From the NCBI RefSeq assembly GCF_963678635.1, contig NC_087065.1, positions 9,631,579 to 9,695,578 of the forward strand: 64,000 bases of DNA. The letters run 5' to 3'. The stretch's first letter is position 1, and each line of letters opens with the position of its first letter. The DNA comes from Symsagittifera roscoffensis. Its lineage: Eukaryota > Xenacoelomorpha > Acoela > Convolutidae. Both the position numbers and the translations under genes were made by a program. The notes below the pieces were generated by a model. The model was not told where the DNA came from and searched no databases. It saw nothing but the letters and a program-made list of their open reading frames with translations. Positions 1 to 11,522 of this stretch are shown piece by piece.

Positions 1-3000
1 TTTGATCTGAGAAGTAGGCCGATAGAAAAACTAACTAAATATTCCATTTTGCAAAAAAAAGAAATTGAACCGATTAAATTTAGGATGAAAACCGATAAAG
101 TTTTTCTGTAATTTGTAAAATTATTTTTCTTTCTGAATCAATTTCTTCACTTGTTTTTAGATTTCGTTTTTTACAGCCCAAGTTAAATAGCTTACTTTTT
201 TTTGCGTACTTGGAAAACGAAATTTTTTTTTTCAGTTTTCGGGTGTTTCAAGGAGGATGGGTTTCAATTTTGAATTTCAGGTTTAGATTTTACGAATTGT
301 TAGCTCAAAACTGTTGAATTTCAAAGTTGAAACCCATCCTCCTTGAAACACTCGAAAACCTAAATTATTTTTTTTACCTAGTAAGCAAAAAGACTGTTTT
401 CCGAGTATGCGATTTAACTTGGGCAGTGAAAAAAAAATCTAAGAACAAGTGAAGAAATTAATTCAGAAAGAAAGATAATTTTACAAATTACAGAAAAACT
501 TTCAAACAAAAAAAAGAGTAAATAAGAAAAAAAATTTTTTTGATCTGAGAAGTAGGCCGATAGAAAAACTAACTAAATATTCCATTTTGCAAAAAAAAGA
601 AATTGAACCGATTAAATTTAGGATGAAAACCGATAAAGTTTTTCTGTAATTTGTAAAATTATTTTTCTTTCTGAATCAATTTCTTCACTTGTTTTTAGAT
701 TTCGTTTTTCACAGCCCAAGTTAAATCGCATACTTGGAAAAACAGACTTTTTGCGTACTTGAAAAACGAAATTTTTTTTTCAGTTTTCGGGTGTTTCAAG
801 GAGGATGGGTTTCAATTTTGAAGTTCAACAGTTTTCAGCTAAAAATTCGTAAAATTTAAACCTGAAATTCAAAATTGAAACCCTTCTTCCTTGAAAAACC
901 CGAAAACTGAAACAAAAAACGTTTTCCAAGTACGCAAAAAGACTATGCGTACTTGGAAAACAAAATACTATGCGTACTTCGTTTTCCAAGTACGCAAAAA
1001 AAGTATGCGATTTAACTTGGACTGTGAAAAACAAAATCTAAAAACAAATGAAAAAAATGTTTCAGAAAGAAAGATAACTTAACAAATTACAGAAAAACTT
1101 TCAATTAAAAAATAGATTAAATCAGAAATTGAGAACAAAATTTTCTGAAAACATTTTGTCGACTTGGTTCTTGCTTGCTAAAAGATTATCAAGGCTTACT
1201 TGACGATGTTTATGAAGCTCAATCGAGACAACTTAAATATTTTTTTTGTGTTTGTATCGTATTTCAACATTTTTTTGAGTAACCTCTTTTAAAAAAATTT
1301 TTTTGATCGATTCCCTCCTTCTTTGCTCTATTATAATCCACTGCTCTAGTTGTCTTTCGCAAGGTTATGCGTACTTCACATATGCCCCAAATTATTTTGT
1401 TCAGAGCAAAGCGCTGAATGTTCTGATAGCCCCTTGCTGGCCTCGAACTTTTTTTGCAAAACAAATCGATCAACTACAAACCTTGAACTGGATTGTCATT
1501 TTGTCAGCTTCCAAATTTTTTCGATGCTCGTCATTGTGATGCGGAAGAGACGAAAGAGAAAATGGCGGCATATTTTCACGAGAGGAGCTCGGATGACTAC
1601 TCTGAACTGCTCGCTTCCTCGAAATATTCACCGAAATTGCTCTTGAGTTATGCTCATCATTATGCAAGACATTTACACTGATGTTTTTGTCCACTTTTCT
1701 GTAATTCATATCTAGGATCTTCACTGATGTTGGATTTGCAAAACTTTTGTCAAAAAACTGTAGACTTCTTCAGGGCGGATTTGGGGGGGGGGGGAGGGTC
1801 TGACGTCTTTTCCTTTTCGGATTCGACGCCCTGACGACACAAAAGGGTCCCCCTTTGTACTATTTTGACATACCCATTTTTGGCTGACTGACCCTAATAT
1901 TTTTCTAACGGCGCCATCGGCGCCAAAGCTAGTTTTGAGGGGGGAGAGCGCGCGCCAAAAATAAAGCAATTTTTGGTACAAATTTTCGTTATTCTTGAAC
2001 TTCAAATATTGAATCAGTTTTTTTTTAGTAATCCGTACTACTTCTAGGGTAAACGGGTATTCTTTTAATTTCAGGAGATTGCTGTTCAACAATTTGGTCT
2101 TGGGTAGCTTGAGAATTACTCAAATGGGGTTTATTTTGCATATATCTTCGTCGTCCTCTTCCTAGCCCTCTTCATTTATACACTACCTGTAAGAGAAATA
2201 GGAAAACAGAAGCAACTTTTGGCAAATTTTTTTGATTATTTGTGTATAATAAGGCAAAAAAGGATTTTGAAAAAAGAAGATTTTGAAAAATTTGAAAAAA
2301 AAGATCTTTTTTATTATATCCTTTTTTCAATTAAAAATAACATGTTTTTTTTTGGTGCGTGCTGCTCCAAAGCAGATGCTAGTTTTTGGAAAATCTCACT
2401 TTTTGGTGAAAAAAGTTCTGTTTTACATCTATAATTCAATTTTGGATGCTTTGAGCATAAAACTAATGACGAAACTTGATTTCAGGGGAACATGCTGAAT
2501 GCTATCATGAATGCTATCATCTGATTGGCCAGTTCTCATCGCATTCGCTCTCTCTTGCCCAATCAGAATCAAATATGCCAAACAGCACCTCTGACTCATC
2601 AAATAAGCCCTATTGGGCTGAAATCAACCTGTATCATTTAATTGGTAATATGAAATTCGCAATTGATAATCATTACATCATCTTCATCAGTATTGCTGAA
2701 ATGTATTAACTGACGATGCACAACTAATTTTTTTTGCAAAACTTGAAGCTTATTGGGGAGAAAAAACTGGGCCTTGGATGGAGTTTTTCAGTTTTTGGGC
2801 GGTTTCAGATACATCGGTTTTCTGAAAGCTCGTTGGAGATTAACGGTGGTATGATAACAGAGCTCTCATTCAGTCGCGATTCGACCTCAGAAGAAATATT
2901 TGAAAATTCTTCGGAAAATCAATGCTCTTATGACACTGGCACATCAAATGTTCACTTGTATTTTTAAAAGCTGACAGTATTTCAAAAAACATGATTTTCT

Positions 3001-4370
3001 ATGCTATGTGCAAATTTCGCCCAATTGAATCAGTTTTGTACCGTTTAGAGTTTTGTTTGTCCTGTTTTAGCAAGCCTTCATGAACTGGCTGTTCAGCTGA
3101 TCAACAGACCCCTTAGACGAACATTTTGGATTTATGAAGTGCTCATTTTACTATAACTAAAGCTGTATATTATCTAAGAATTACAAATACTGAAAATTTC
3201 TATTTCCAGCCCAACTTTTCCACATACGTTCTATGAAAATATTCTTGTAATTCAATAAAACAAATTTTAAATAATGCAGTTTTTATGAATCTGAAATGAT
3301 ATTCTTAGGATTCGAAAGATTGGCGACAAAGAGTGTAGTAAAAAATAAGCTGTAGAGAATTCGCTTTAAACTTACATTGGCCCTTGTTCGTGGGCCAGCA
3401 TTATCCCATAGCGCTTTATATAAGGAAAATTGATATACTGAACCTAATTAATCAAGCGTTCATAATACATAATGATTACCAAATAGAAATGAATCAAACA
3501 CTTTTTGAAAATTTATAAAAAATTATCTCAGTTTCCGGAACAAGCCAATTAAAATTTTCAGTTTTAGACCATTTGAAGATACCTTAAAAATAGTGAAAAA
3601 TCACGCATTAAAGCACCATAGTATTTTCTTCGTATTCGTTGGAAGAGAAACTTACGGATATTTTTTTGACGATTTTTTTCTTTTCTGCAGAGCTCTATCA
3701 AGCCTAAAATTTTAGAAATTCGAGCAAAACATTCATACGTTTTAGGTAGTAATTATTGTCTTCAGTTAAGCTTACATTAGAAATGTCACATTTTTCTGAT
3801 TCATGTTTTTTGTCCTAAATTTTTTAGGTTCAACTTCTTTTTTTTGCAAAATGGAATATTTAGTTAGTTTTTTTTTACTTCTCAGATCAAAAAAATTTTT
3901 TTTTCTGATTTATTCTATTTTTTGATTGAAAATTTTTCTGTAATTTGTAAACTTATCTCTCTTTTTGAATCATTTTCTTCACTTGTTTTTAGATTTTGTT
4001 TTTTACAGCCCAAGTTAAATCGCTTACTTTTTTTTGCGTACTTGGAAAACGAAATTTTTTTTTTCAGTTTTCGGGTGTTTCGAGGAGGATGGGTTTCAAT
4101 TTTGAATTTCAGGTTTAGATTTTACGAATTGTTAGCTCAAAATTGTTGAATTTCAAAGTTGAAACCCATCCTCCTTGAAACACTCGAAAAATTAAATTAT
4201 TTTTTTTATCTAGTAATCAAAAAGACTGTTTTCCGAGTATGCGATTTAACTTGGGCAGTGAAAAAAAAAATCTAAAAACAAGTGAAGAAATTGATTCAGA
4301 AAGAAAGATAATTTTACAAATTACAGAAAAACTTTCAAACAAAAAAAAGAGTAAATAAGAAAAAAAAATT
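1..4370. repeat. 4.4-kb tandem array, unit 1
   Basis: First visible copy of a large tandem repeat; the same text restarts near 4371 and 8781, so the period is about 4.37-4.41 kb. In order the unit holds palindromic sub-repeats (1-1080), a unique stretch, a copy of the 3' end of testican exon 1 (1525-1681), the left part of a hAT-type MITE (about 1770-1960), AT-rich filler, and another palindromic sub-repeat from about 3842. Copies differ by scattered substitutions and homopolymer-length changes, which fits fairly recent amplification. The array probably continues left of the window. Confidence 0.9.
1525..1681 (+). pseudogene. Copy 1 of testican exon-1 3' end
   Basis: Near-identical to 15119-15260 of the functional gene, beginning at TGCTCGTCATTGTGATGCGG. 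The frame stays open from an acceptor-like TTTTGTCAG at about 1499-1507 and encodes the RHCDAEETKEK segment. An Asp-to-Tyr change (AAATATTC for AAAGATTC) is private to this copy. The donor of the true gene (CAACAA|GTAAAA) is replaced by CATTATGCAAGA and the frame runs on to a stop. No signal peptide, Kazal or EF-hand exon accompanies it, so it is probably a gene fragment. Splicing into some transcript is not excluded. Confidence 0.75.
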
Positions 4371-4910
4371 TTTGATCTGAGAAGTAGGCCGATAGAAAAA
4401 CTAACTAAATATTCCATTTTGCAAAAAAAAAGAAATTGAACCGATTAAATTTAGGATAAAAACCGATAAAGTTTTTCTGTAATTTGTAAAATGATTTTTC
4501 TTTCTGAATCAATTTCTTCACTTGTTTTTAGATTTCGTTTTTTACAGCCCAAGTTAAATAGCTTACTTTTTTTTGCGTACTTGGAAAACGAAATTTTTTT
4601 TTTCAGTTTTCGGGTGTTTCAAGGAGGATGGGTTTCAATTTTGAATTTCAGGTTTAGATTTTACGAATTGTTAGCTCAAAACTGTTGAATTTCAAAGTTG
4701 AAACCCATCCTCCTTGAAACACTCGAAAACCTAAATTATTTTTTTTTACCTAGTAAGCAAAAAGACTGTTTTCCGAGTATGCGATTTAACTTGGGCAGTG
4801 AAAAAAAAATCTAAAAACAAGTGAAGAAATTAATTCAGAAAGAAAGATAATTTTACAAATTACAGAAAAACTTTCAAACAAAAAAAAGAGTAAATAAGAA
4901 AAAAAAATTT
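4371..4910. repeat. Palindromic ~540-bp sub-repeat (representative)
   Basis: Within each 4.4-kb unit a ~540-bp block repeats two to three times (starts near 1, 541, 3842, 4371, 4911, 8252, 8781, 9318). Each block is itself a large inverted repeat. One half reads toward AGCCCAAGTTAAAT, the other returns as ATTTAACTTGGGC. The centre carries AAGGAGGATGGGTTTCAA near 4621 and its complement near 4697. Each block should therefore fold into a long imperfect hairpin. No coding content is seen. Confidence 0.8.
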
Positions 4911-5905
4911 TTTGATCTGAGAAGTAGGCCGATAGAAAAACTAACTAAATATTCCATTTTGCAAAAAAAAAGAAATTGAACCGATTAAATTCAGGATGAA
5001 AACCGATAAAGTTTTTCTGTAATATGTTAAATTATTTTTCTTTCTGAATCAATTTCTTCACTTGTTTTTAGATTTCGTTTTTCACAGCCCAAGTTAAATC
5101 GCATACTTGGAAAAACAGACTTTTTGCGTACTTGAAAAACGAAATTTTTTTTTCAGTTTTCGGGTGTTTCAAGGAGGATGGGTTTCAATTTTGAAGTTCA
5201 ACAGTTTTCAGCTAAAAATTCGTAAAATTTAAACCTGAAATTCAAAATTGAAACCCTTCTTCCTTGAAACACCCGAAAACTGAAACAAAAAACGTTTTCC
5301 AAGTACGCAAAAAGACTATGCGTACTTGGAAAACAAAATACTATGCGTACTTCGTTTTCCAAGTACGCAAAAAAAGTATGCGATTTAACTTGGACTGTGA
5401 AAAACAAAATCTAAAAACAAATGAAAAAAATGTTTCAGAAAGAAAGATAACTTAACAAATTACAGAAAAACTTTCAATTAAAAAATAGATTAAATCAGAA
5501 ATTGAGAACAAAATTTTCTGAAAACATTTTGTCGACTTGGTTCTTGCTTGCTAAAAGATTATCAAGGCTTACTTGACGATGTTTATGAAGCTCAATCGAG
5601 ACAACTTAAATATTTTTTTTTGTGTTTGTATCGTATTTCAACATTTTTTTGAGTAACCTCTTTTAAAAAAAAATTTTTGATCGATTCCCTCCTTCTTTGC
5701 TCTATTCGGCATTATAATCCACTGCTCTAGTTGTCTTTCGCAAGGTTATGCGTACTTCACATATGCCCCAATTTATTTTGTTCAGAGCAAAGCGCTGAAT
5801 GTTCTGATAGCCCCTTGCTGGCCTCGAACTTTTTTTGCAAAACAAATCGATCAACTACAAACCTTGAACTGGATTGTCATTTTGTCAGCTTCCAAATTTT
5901 TTCGA

Positions 5906-6062
5906 TGCTCGTCATTGTGATGCGGAAGAGACGAAAGAGAAAATGGCGGCATATTTTCACGAGAGGAGCTCGGATGACTACTCTGAACTGCTCGCTTCCT
6001 CGAAAGATTCACCGAAATTGCTCTTGAGTTATGCTCATCATTATGCAAGACATTTACACTGA
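5906..6062 (+). pseudogene. Copy 2 of testican exon-1 3' end
   Basis: Same fragment as at 1525-1681, in array unit 2. Against the functional exon I count eight substitutions before the donor region, of which six are synonymous. The two replacements are Val to Met and Phe to Tyr. The donor is lost and the frame closes at 6062. Confidence 0.75.
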
Positions 6063-8780
6063 TGTTTTTGTCCATTTTTCTGTAATTTATATCTAGGATC
6101 TTCACTGATGTTGGATTTGCAAAACTTTTGTCAAAAAACTGTAGACTTCAAAATTTCAATCAAAGAATGCCTTATTCAGGGCGGATTTGGGGGGGGGAGG
6201 GTCTGACGTCCTTTCCTTTTCGGATTCGACGCCCTGACGACACAAAAGGGTCCCCCTTTGTACTATTTTGACATACCCATTTTTGGCTGACTGACCCTAA
6301 AATTTTTCTAACGGCGCCATCGGCGCCAAAGCTAGTTTTGAGGGGGGAGAGCGCGCGCCAAAAATAAAGCAATTTTTGGTACAAATTTTCGTTATTCTTG
6401 AACTTCAAATATTGAATCAGTTTTTTTTAGTAATCCGTACTACTTCTAGGGTAAACGGGTATTCTTTTAATTTCAGTAGATTGCTGTTCAACAATTTGGT
6501 CTTGGGTAGCTTGAGAATTACTCAAATGGGGTTTATTTTGCATATATCTTCGTCGTCCTCTTCCTAGCCCTCTTCATTTATACACTACCTGTAAGAGAAA
6601 TAGGAAAACAGAAGCAACTTTTGGCAAATTTTTTTGATTATTTGTGTATAATAAGGCAAAAAAGGATTTTGAAAAAAGAAGATTTTGAAAAATTTGAAAA
6701 AAAAAGATCTTTTTTATTATATCCTTTTTTCAATTAAAAATAACATGTTTTTTTTTTTGGTGCGTGCTGCTCCAAAGCAGATGCTAGTTTTTGGAAAATC
6801 TCACTTTTTGGTGAAAAAAGTTCTGTTTTACATCTATAATTCAATTTTGGATGCTTTGAGCATAAAACTAATGACGAAACTTGATTTCAGGGGAACATAC
6901 TGAATGCTATCATGAATGCTATCATCTGATTGGCCAGTTCTCATCGCATTCGCTCTCTCTTGCCCAATCAGAATCAAATATGCCAAACAGCACCTCTGAC
7001 TCATCAAATAAGCCCTATTGGGCTGAAATCAACCTGTATCATTTAATTGGTAATATGAAATTCGCAATTGATAATCATTACATCATCTTCATCAGTATTG
7101 CTGAAATGTATTAACTGACGATGCACAACTAATTTTTTTTGCAAAACTTGAAGCTTATTGGGGAGAAAAAACTGGGCCTTGGATGGAGTTTTTCAGTTTT
7201 TGGGCGGTTTCAGATACATCGGTTTTCTGAAAGCTCGTTGGAGATTAACGGTGGTATGATAACAGAGCTCTCATTCAGTCGCGATTCGACCTCAGAAGAA
7301 ATATTTGAAAATTCATCGGAAAATCAATGCTCTTATGACACTGGCACATCAAATGTTCACTTGTATTTTTAAAAGTTGACAGTATTTCAAAAAACATGAT
7401 TTTCTATGCTATGTGCAAATTTCGCCCAATTGAATCAGTATTGTACCGTTTAGAGTTTTGTTTGTCCTGTTTTAGCAAGCCTTCATGAACTGGCTGTTCA
7501 GCTGATCAACAGACCCCTTAGACGAACATTTTGGATTTATGAAGTGCTCATTTTACTATAACTAAAGCTGTATATTATCTAAGAAATACAAATACTGAAA
7601 ATTTCTATTTCCAGCCCAACTTTTCCACATACGTTCTATGAAAATATTCTTGTAATTCAATAAAACAAATTTTAAATAATGCAGTTTTTATGAATCTGAA
7701 ATGATATTCTTAGGTTTCGAAAGATTGGCGACAAAGAGTGTAGTAAAAAATAAGCTGTAGAGAATTCGCTTTAAACTTACATTGGCCCTTGTTCGTGGGC
7801 CAGCATTATCCCATAGCGCTTTATATAAGGAAAATTGATATACTGAACCTAATTAATCAAGCGTTCATAATACATAATGATTACCAAATAGAAATGAATC
7901 AAACACTTTTTGAAAATTTATAAAAAATTATCTCAGTTTCCGGAACAAGCCAATTAAAATTTTCAATTTTAGACCATTTGAAGATACCTTAAAAATAGTG
8001 AAAAATCACGCATTAAAGCACCATAGTAATTTCTTCGCATTCGTTGGAAGAGAAACTTACGGATATTTTTTTGACGATTTTTTTCTTTTCTGCAGAGCTC
8101 TATCAAGCCTAAAATTTTAGAAATTCGAGCAAAACATTCATACGTTTTAGGTAGTAATTATTGTCTTCAGTTAAGCTTAGCTTACATTAGAAATGTCACA
8201 TTTTTCTGATTCATGTTTTTTGTCCTAAATTTTTTAGGTTCAACTTCTTTTTTTTGCAAAATGGAATATTTAGTTAGTTTTTTTTTACTTCTCAGATCAA
8301 AAAAATTTTTTTTTCTGATTTATTCTATTTTTTGATTGAAAATTTTTCTGTAATTTGTAAACTTATCTTTCTTTTTGAATCATTTTCTTCACTTGTTTTT
8401 AGATTTTGTTTTTTACAGCCCAAGTTAAATCGCTTACTTTTTTTTGCGTACTTGGAAAACGAAAATTTTTTTTTCAGTTTTCGGGTGTTTCGAGGAGGAT
8501 GGGTTTCAATTTTGAATTTCAGGTTTAGATTTTACGAATTGTTAGCTCAAAACTGTTGAATTTCAAAGTTGAAACCCATCCTCCTTGAAACACTCGAAAA
8601 CCTAAATTATTTTTTTTATCTAGTAATCAAAAAGACTGTTTTCCGAGTATGCGATTTAACTTGGGCAGTGAAAAAAAAAATCTAAAAACAAGTGAAGAAA
8701 TTGATTCAGAAAGAAAGATAATTTTACAAATTACAGAAAAACTTTCAAACAAAAAAAAGAGTAAAAAAGAAAAAAAATTT

Positions 8781-11322
8781 TTTGATCTGAGAAGTAGGCC
8801 GATAGAAAAACTAACTAAATATTCCATTTTGCAAAAAAAAAGAAATTGAACCGATTAAATTTAGGATGAAAACCGATAAAGTTTTTCTGTAATTTGTAAA
8901 ATTATTTTTCTTTCTGAATCAATTTCTTCACTTGTTTTTAGATTTCGTTTTTTACAGCCCAAGTTAAATAGCTTACTTTTTTTTGCGTACTTGGAAAACG
9001 AAATTTTTTTTTCAGTTTTCGGGTGTTTCAAGGAGGATGGGTTTCAATTTTGAATTTCAGGTTTAGATTTTACGAATTGTTAGCTCAAAACTGTTGAATT
9101 TCAAAGTTGAAACCCATCCTCCTTGAAACACTCGAAAACCTAAATTATTTTTTTTACCTAGTAAGCAAAAAGACTGTTTTCCGAGTATGCGATTTAACTT
9201 GGGCAGTGAAAAAAAATCTAAAAACAAGTGAAGAAATTAATCCAGAAAGAAAGATAATTTTACAATTTACAGAAAAACTTTCAAACAAAAAAAAGAGTAA
9301 ATAAGAAAAAAAAATTTTTTGATCTGAGAAGTAGGCCGATAGAAAAACTAACTAAATATTCCATTTTGCAAAAAAAAAGAAATTGAACCGATTAAATTTA
9401 GGATGAAAACCGATAAAGTTTTTCTGTAATTTGTAAAATTATTTTTCTTTCTGAATCAATTTCTTCACTTGTTTTTAGATTTCGTTTTTCACAGCCCAAG
9501 TTAAATCGCATACTTGGAAAAACAGACTTTTTGCGTACTTGAAAAACGAAATTTTTTTTTCAGTTTTCGGGTGTTTCAAGGAGGATGGGTTTCAATTTTG
9601 AAGTTCAACAGTTTTCAGCTAAAAATTCGTAAAATTTAAACCTGAAATTCAAAATTGAAACCCTTCTTCCTTGAAACACCCGAAAACTGAAACAAAAAAC
9701 GTTTTCCAAGTACGCAAAAAGACTATGCGTACTTGGAAAACAAAATACTATGCGTACTTCGTTTTCCAAGTACGCAAAAAAAGTATGCGATTTAACTTGG
9801 ACTGTGAAAAAACAAAATCTAAAAACAAATGAAAAAAATGTTTCAGAAAGAAAGATAACTTAACAAATTACAGAAAAACTTTCAATTAAAAAATAGATTA
9901 AATCAGAAATTGAGAACAAAATTTTCTGAAAACATTTTGTCGACTTGGTTCTTGCTTGCTAAAAGATTATCAATGCTTACTTGACGATGTTTATGAAGCT
10001 CAATCGAGACAACTTAAATAGTTTTTTTTGTGTTTGTATCGTATTTCAACATTTTTTTGAGTAACCTCTTTTAAAAAAAATTTTTTGATCGATTCCCTCC
10101 TTCTTTGCTCTATTCGGCATTATAATCCACTGCTCTAGTTGTCTTTCGCAAGGTTATGCGTACTTCACATAAGCCCCAAATTATTTTGTTCAGAGCAAAG
10201 CGCTGAATGTTCTGATAGCCCCTTGCTGGCCTCGAACTTTTTTTGCAAAACAAATCGATCAACTACAAACCTTGAACTGGATTGTCATTTTGTCAGCTTC
10301 CAAATTTTTTCGATGCTCGTCATTGTGATGCGGAAGAGACGAAAGAGAAAATGGCGGCATGTTTTCACGAGAGGAGCTCGGATGACTACTCTGAACTGCT
10401 CGCTTCCTCGAAAGATTCACCGAAATTGCTCTTGAGTTATGCTCATCATTATGCAAGACATTTACACTGATGTTTTTGTCCATTTTTCTGTAATTTATAT
10501 CTAGGATCTTCACTGATGTTGGATTTGCAAAACTTTTGTCAAAAAACTGTAGACTTCAAAATTTCAATCAAAGAATGCCTTATTCAGGGCGGATTTGGGG
10601 GGGGAGAGGGTCTGACGTCCTTTCCTTTTCGGATTCAACGCCCTGACGACACAAAAGGGTCTCCCTTTGTACTATTTTGACATACCCATTTTTGGCTGAC
10701 TGACCCTAAAATTTTTCTAACGGCGCCATCGGCGCCAAAGCTAGTTTTGAGGGGATAGAGCGCGCGCCAAAAATAAAGCAATTTTTGGTACAAATTTTCG
10801 TTATTCTTGAACTTCAAATATTGAATCAGTTTTTTTTAGTAATCCGTACTACTTCTAGGGTAAACGGGTATTCTTTTAATTTCAGGAGATTGCTGTTCAA
10901 CAATTTGGTCTTGGGTAGCTTGAGAATTACTCAAATGGGGTTTATTTTGCATATATCTTCGTCGTCCTCTTCCTAGCCCTCTTCATTTATACACTACCTG
11001 TAAGAGAAATAGGAAAACAGAAGCAACTTTTGGCAAATTTTTTTGATTATTTGTGTATAAGGGAAAAAAGATTTTGAAAAAAGAAGATTTTGAAAAAATT
11101 TGAAAAAAAAGATCTTTTTTATTACATCCTTTTTTCAATTAAGAATAACATGTTTTTTTTTGGTGCGTGCTGCTCCAAAGCAGATGCTAGTTTTTGGAAA
11201 ATCTCACTTTTTGGTGAAAAAAAATTCTGTTTTATATCTATAATTCAATTTTGGATGCTTTGAGCATAAAACTAAAATGACGAAATTTGATTTCAGGGAA
11301 ACATGCTGAATGCCATCATGAA
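8781..11322. repeat. 4.4-kb tandem array, unit 3 (cut by gap)
   Basis: Third copy, colinear with unit 2 at an offset of about 4408 bases, ending in the run of N at 11323. It holds the exon copy 10314-10470 and the MITE part after it. Because the gap falls inside a high-identity array, the true copy number is uncertain. Confidence 0.88.
10314..10470 (+). pseudogene. Copy 3 of testican exon-1 3' end
   Basis: Third array copy, the same as copy 2 apart from a change turning AAYFHER into AACFHER. The frame is open from the upstream acceptor-like site to the stop at 10470, and the donor is lost as in the other array copies. Confidence 0.75.
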
Positions 11323-11522
11323 NNNNNNNNNNNNNNNNNNNNNNNNNNNNNNNNNNNNNNNNNNNNNNNNNNNNNNNNNNNNNNNNNNNNNNNNNNNNNN
11401 NNNNNNNNNNNNNNNNNNNNNNNNNNNNNNNNNNNNNNNNNNNNNNNNNNNNNNNNNNNNNNNNNNNNNNNNNNNNNNNNNNNNNNNNNNNNNNNNNNNN
11501 NNNNNNNNNNNNNNNNNNNNNN
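11323..11522. other. Assembly gap (200 N)
   Basis: Exactly 200 unresolved bases. They sit inside the tandem array, so the gap likely hides collapsed or missing array units rather than 200 real bases. Translations running into it are meaningless. Confidence 0.99.

Larger units (their letters stand above)
4371..8780. repeat. 4.4-kb tandem array, unit 2
   Basis: Second, complete copy of the array unit, colinear with 1-4370 and very similar throughout. Relative to unit 1 it has about 30 extra bases near 6147-6177, at the start of the MITE part. It contains the exon copy 5906-6062 and three palindromic sub-repeats per unit length (3842-4370, 4371-4910, 4911-5460). Confidence 0.9.

Noticed and set aside
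825-1082. Overlapping 60-70 codon frames on both strands with repeated Phe/Ser-rich peptides
   Set aside because: Products of the palindromic sub-repeats; being inverted repeats they read similarly on both strands.
1350-1646. 98-codon frame in each array unit with several cysteines, at first sight like a Kazal module
   Set aside because: Spacing does not fit a Kazal domain, and part of it (GCGCTGAATGTTCTGATAGC) is a dispersed repeat seen also near 29125 and 36050.
2476-2967. Two 77-codon plus-strand frames (2476-2709 and 2734-2967), repeated in unit 2 at 6881-7114 and 7139-7372
   Set aside because: They are preserved between units only as well as the surrounding non-coding DNA. The first follows a TTTCAG but no exon partners, domains or donors were found.
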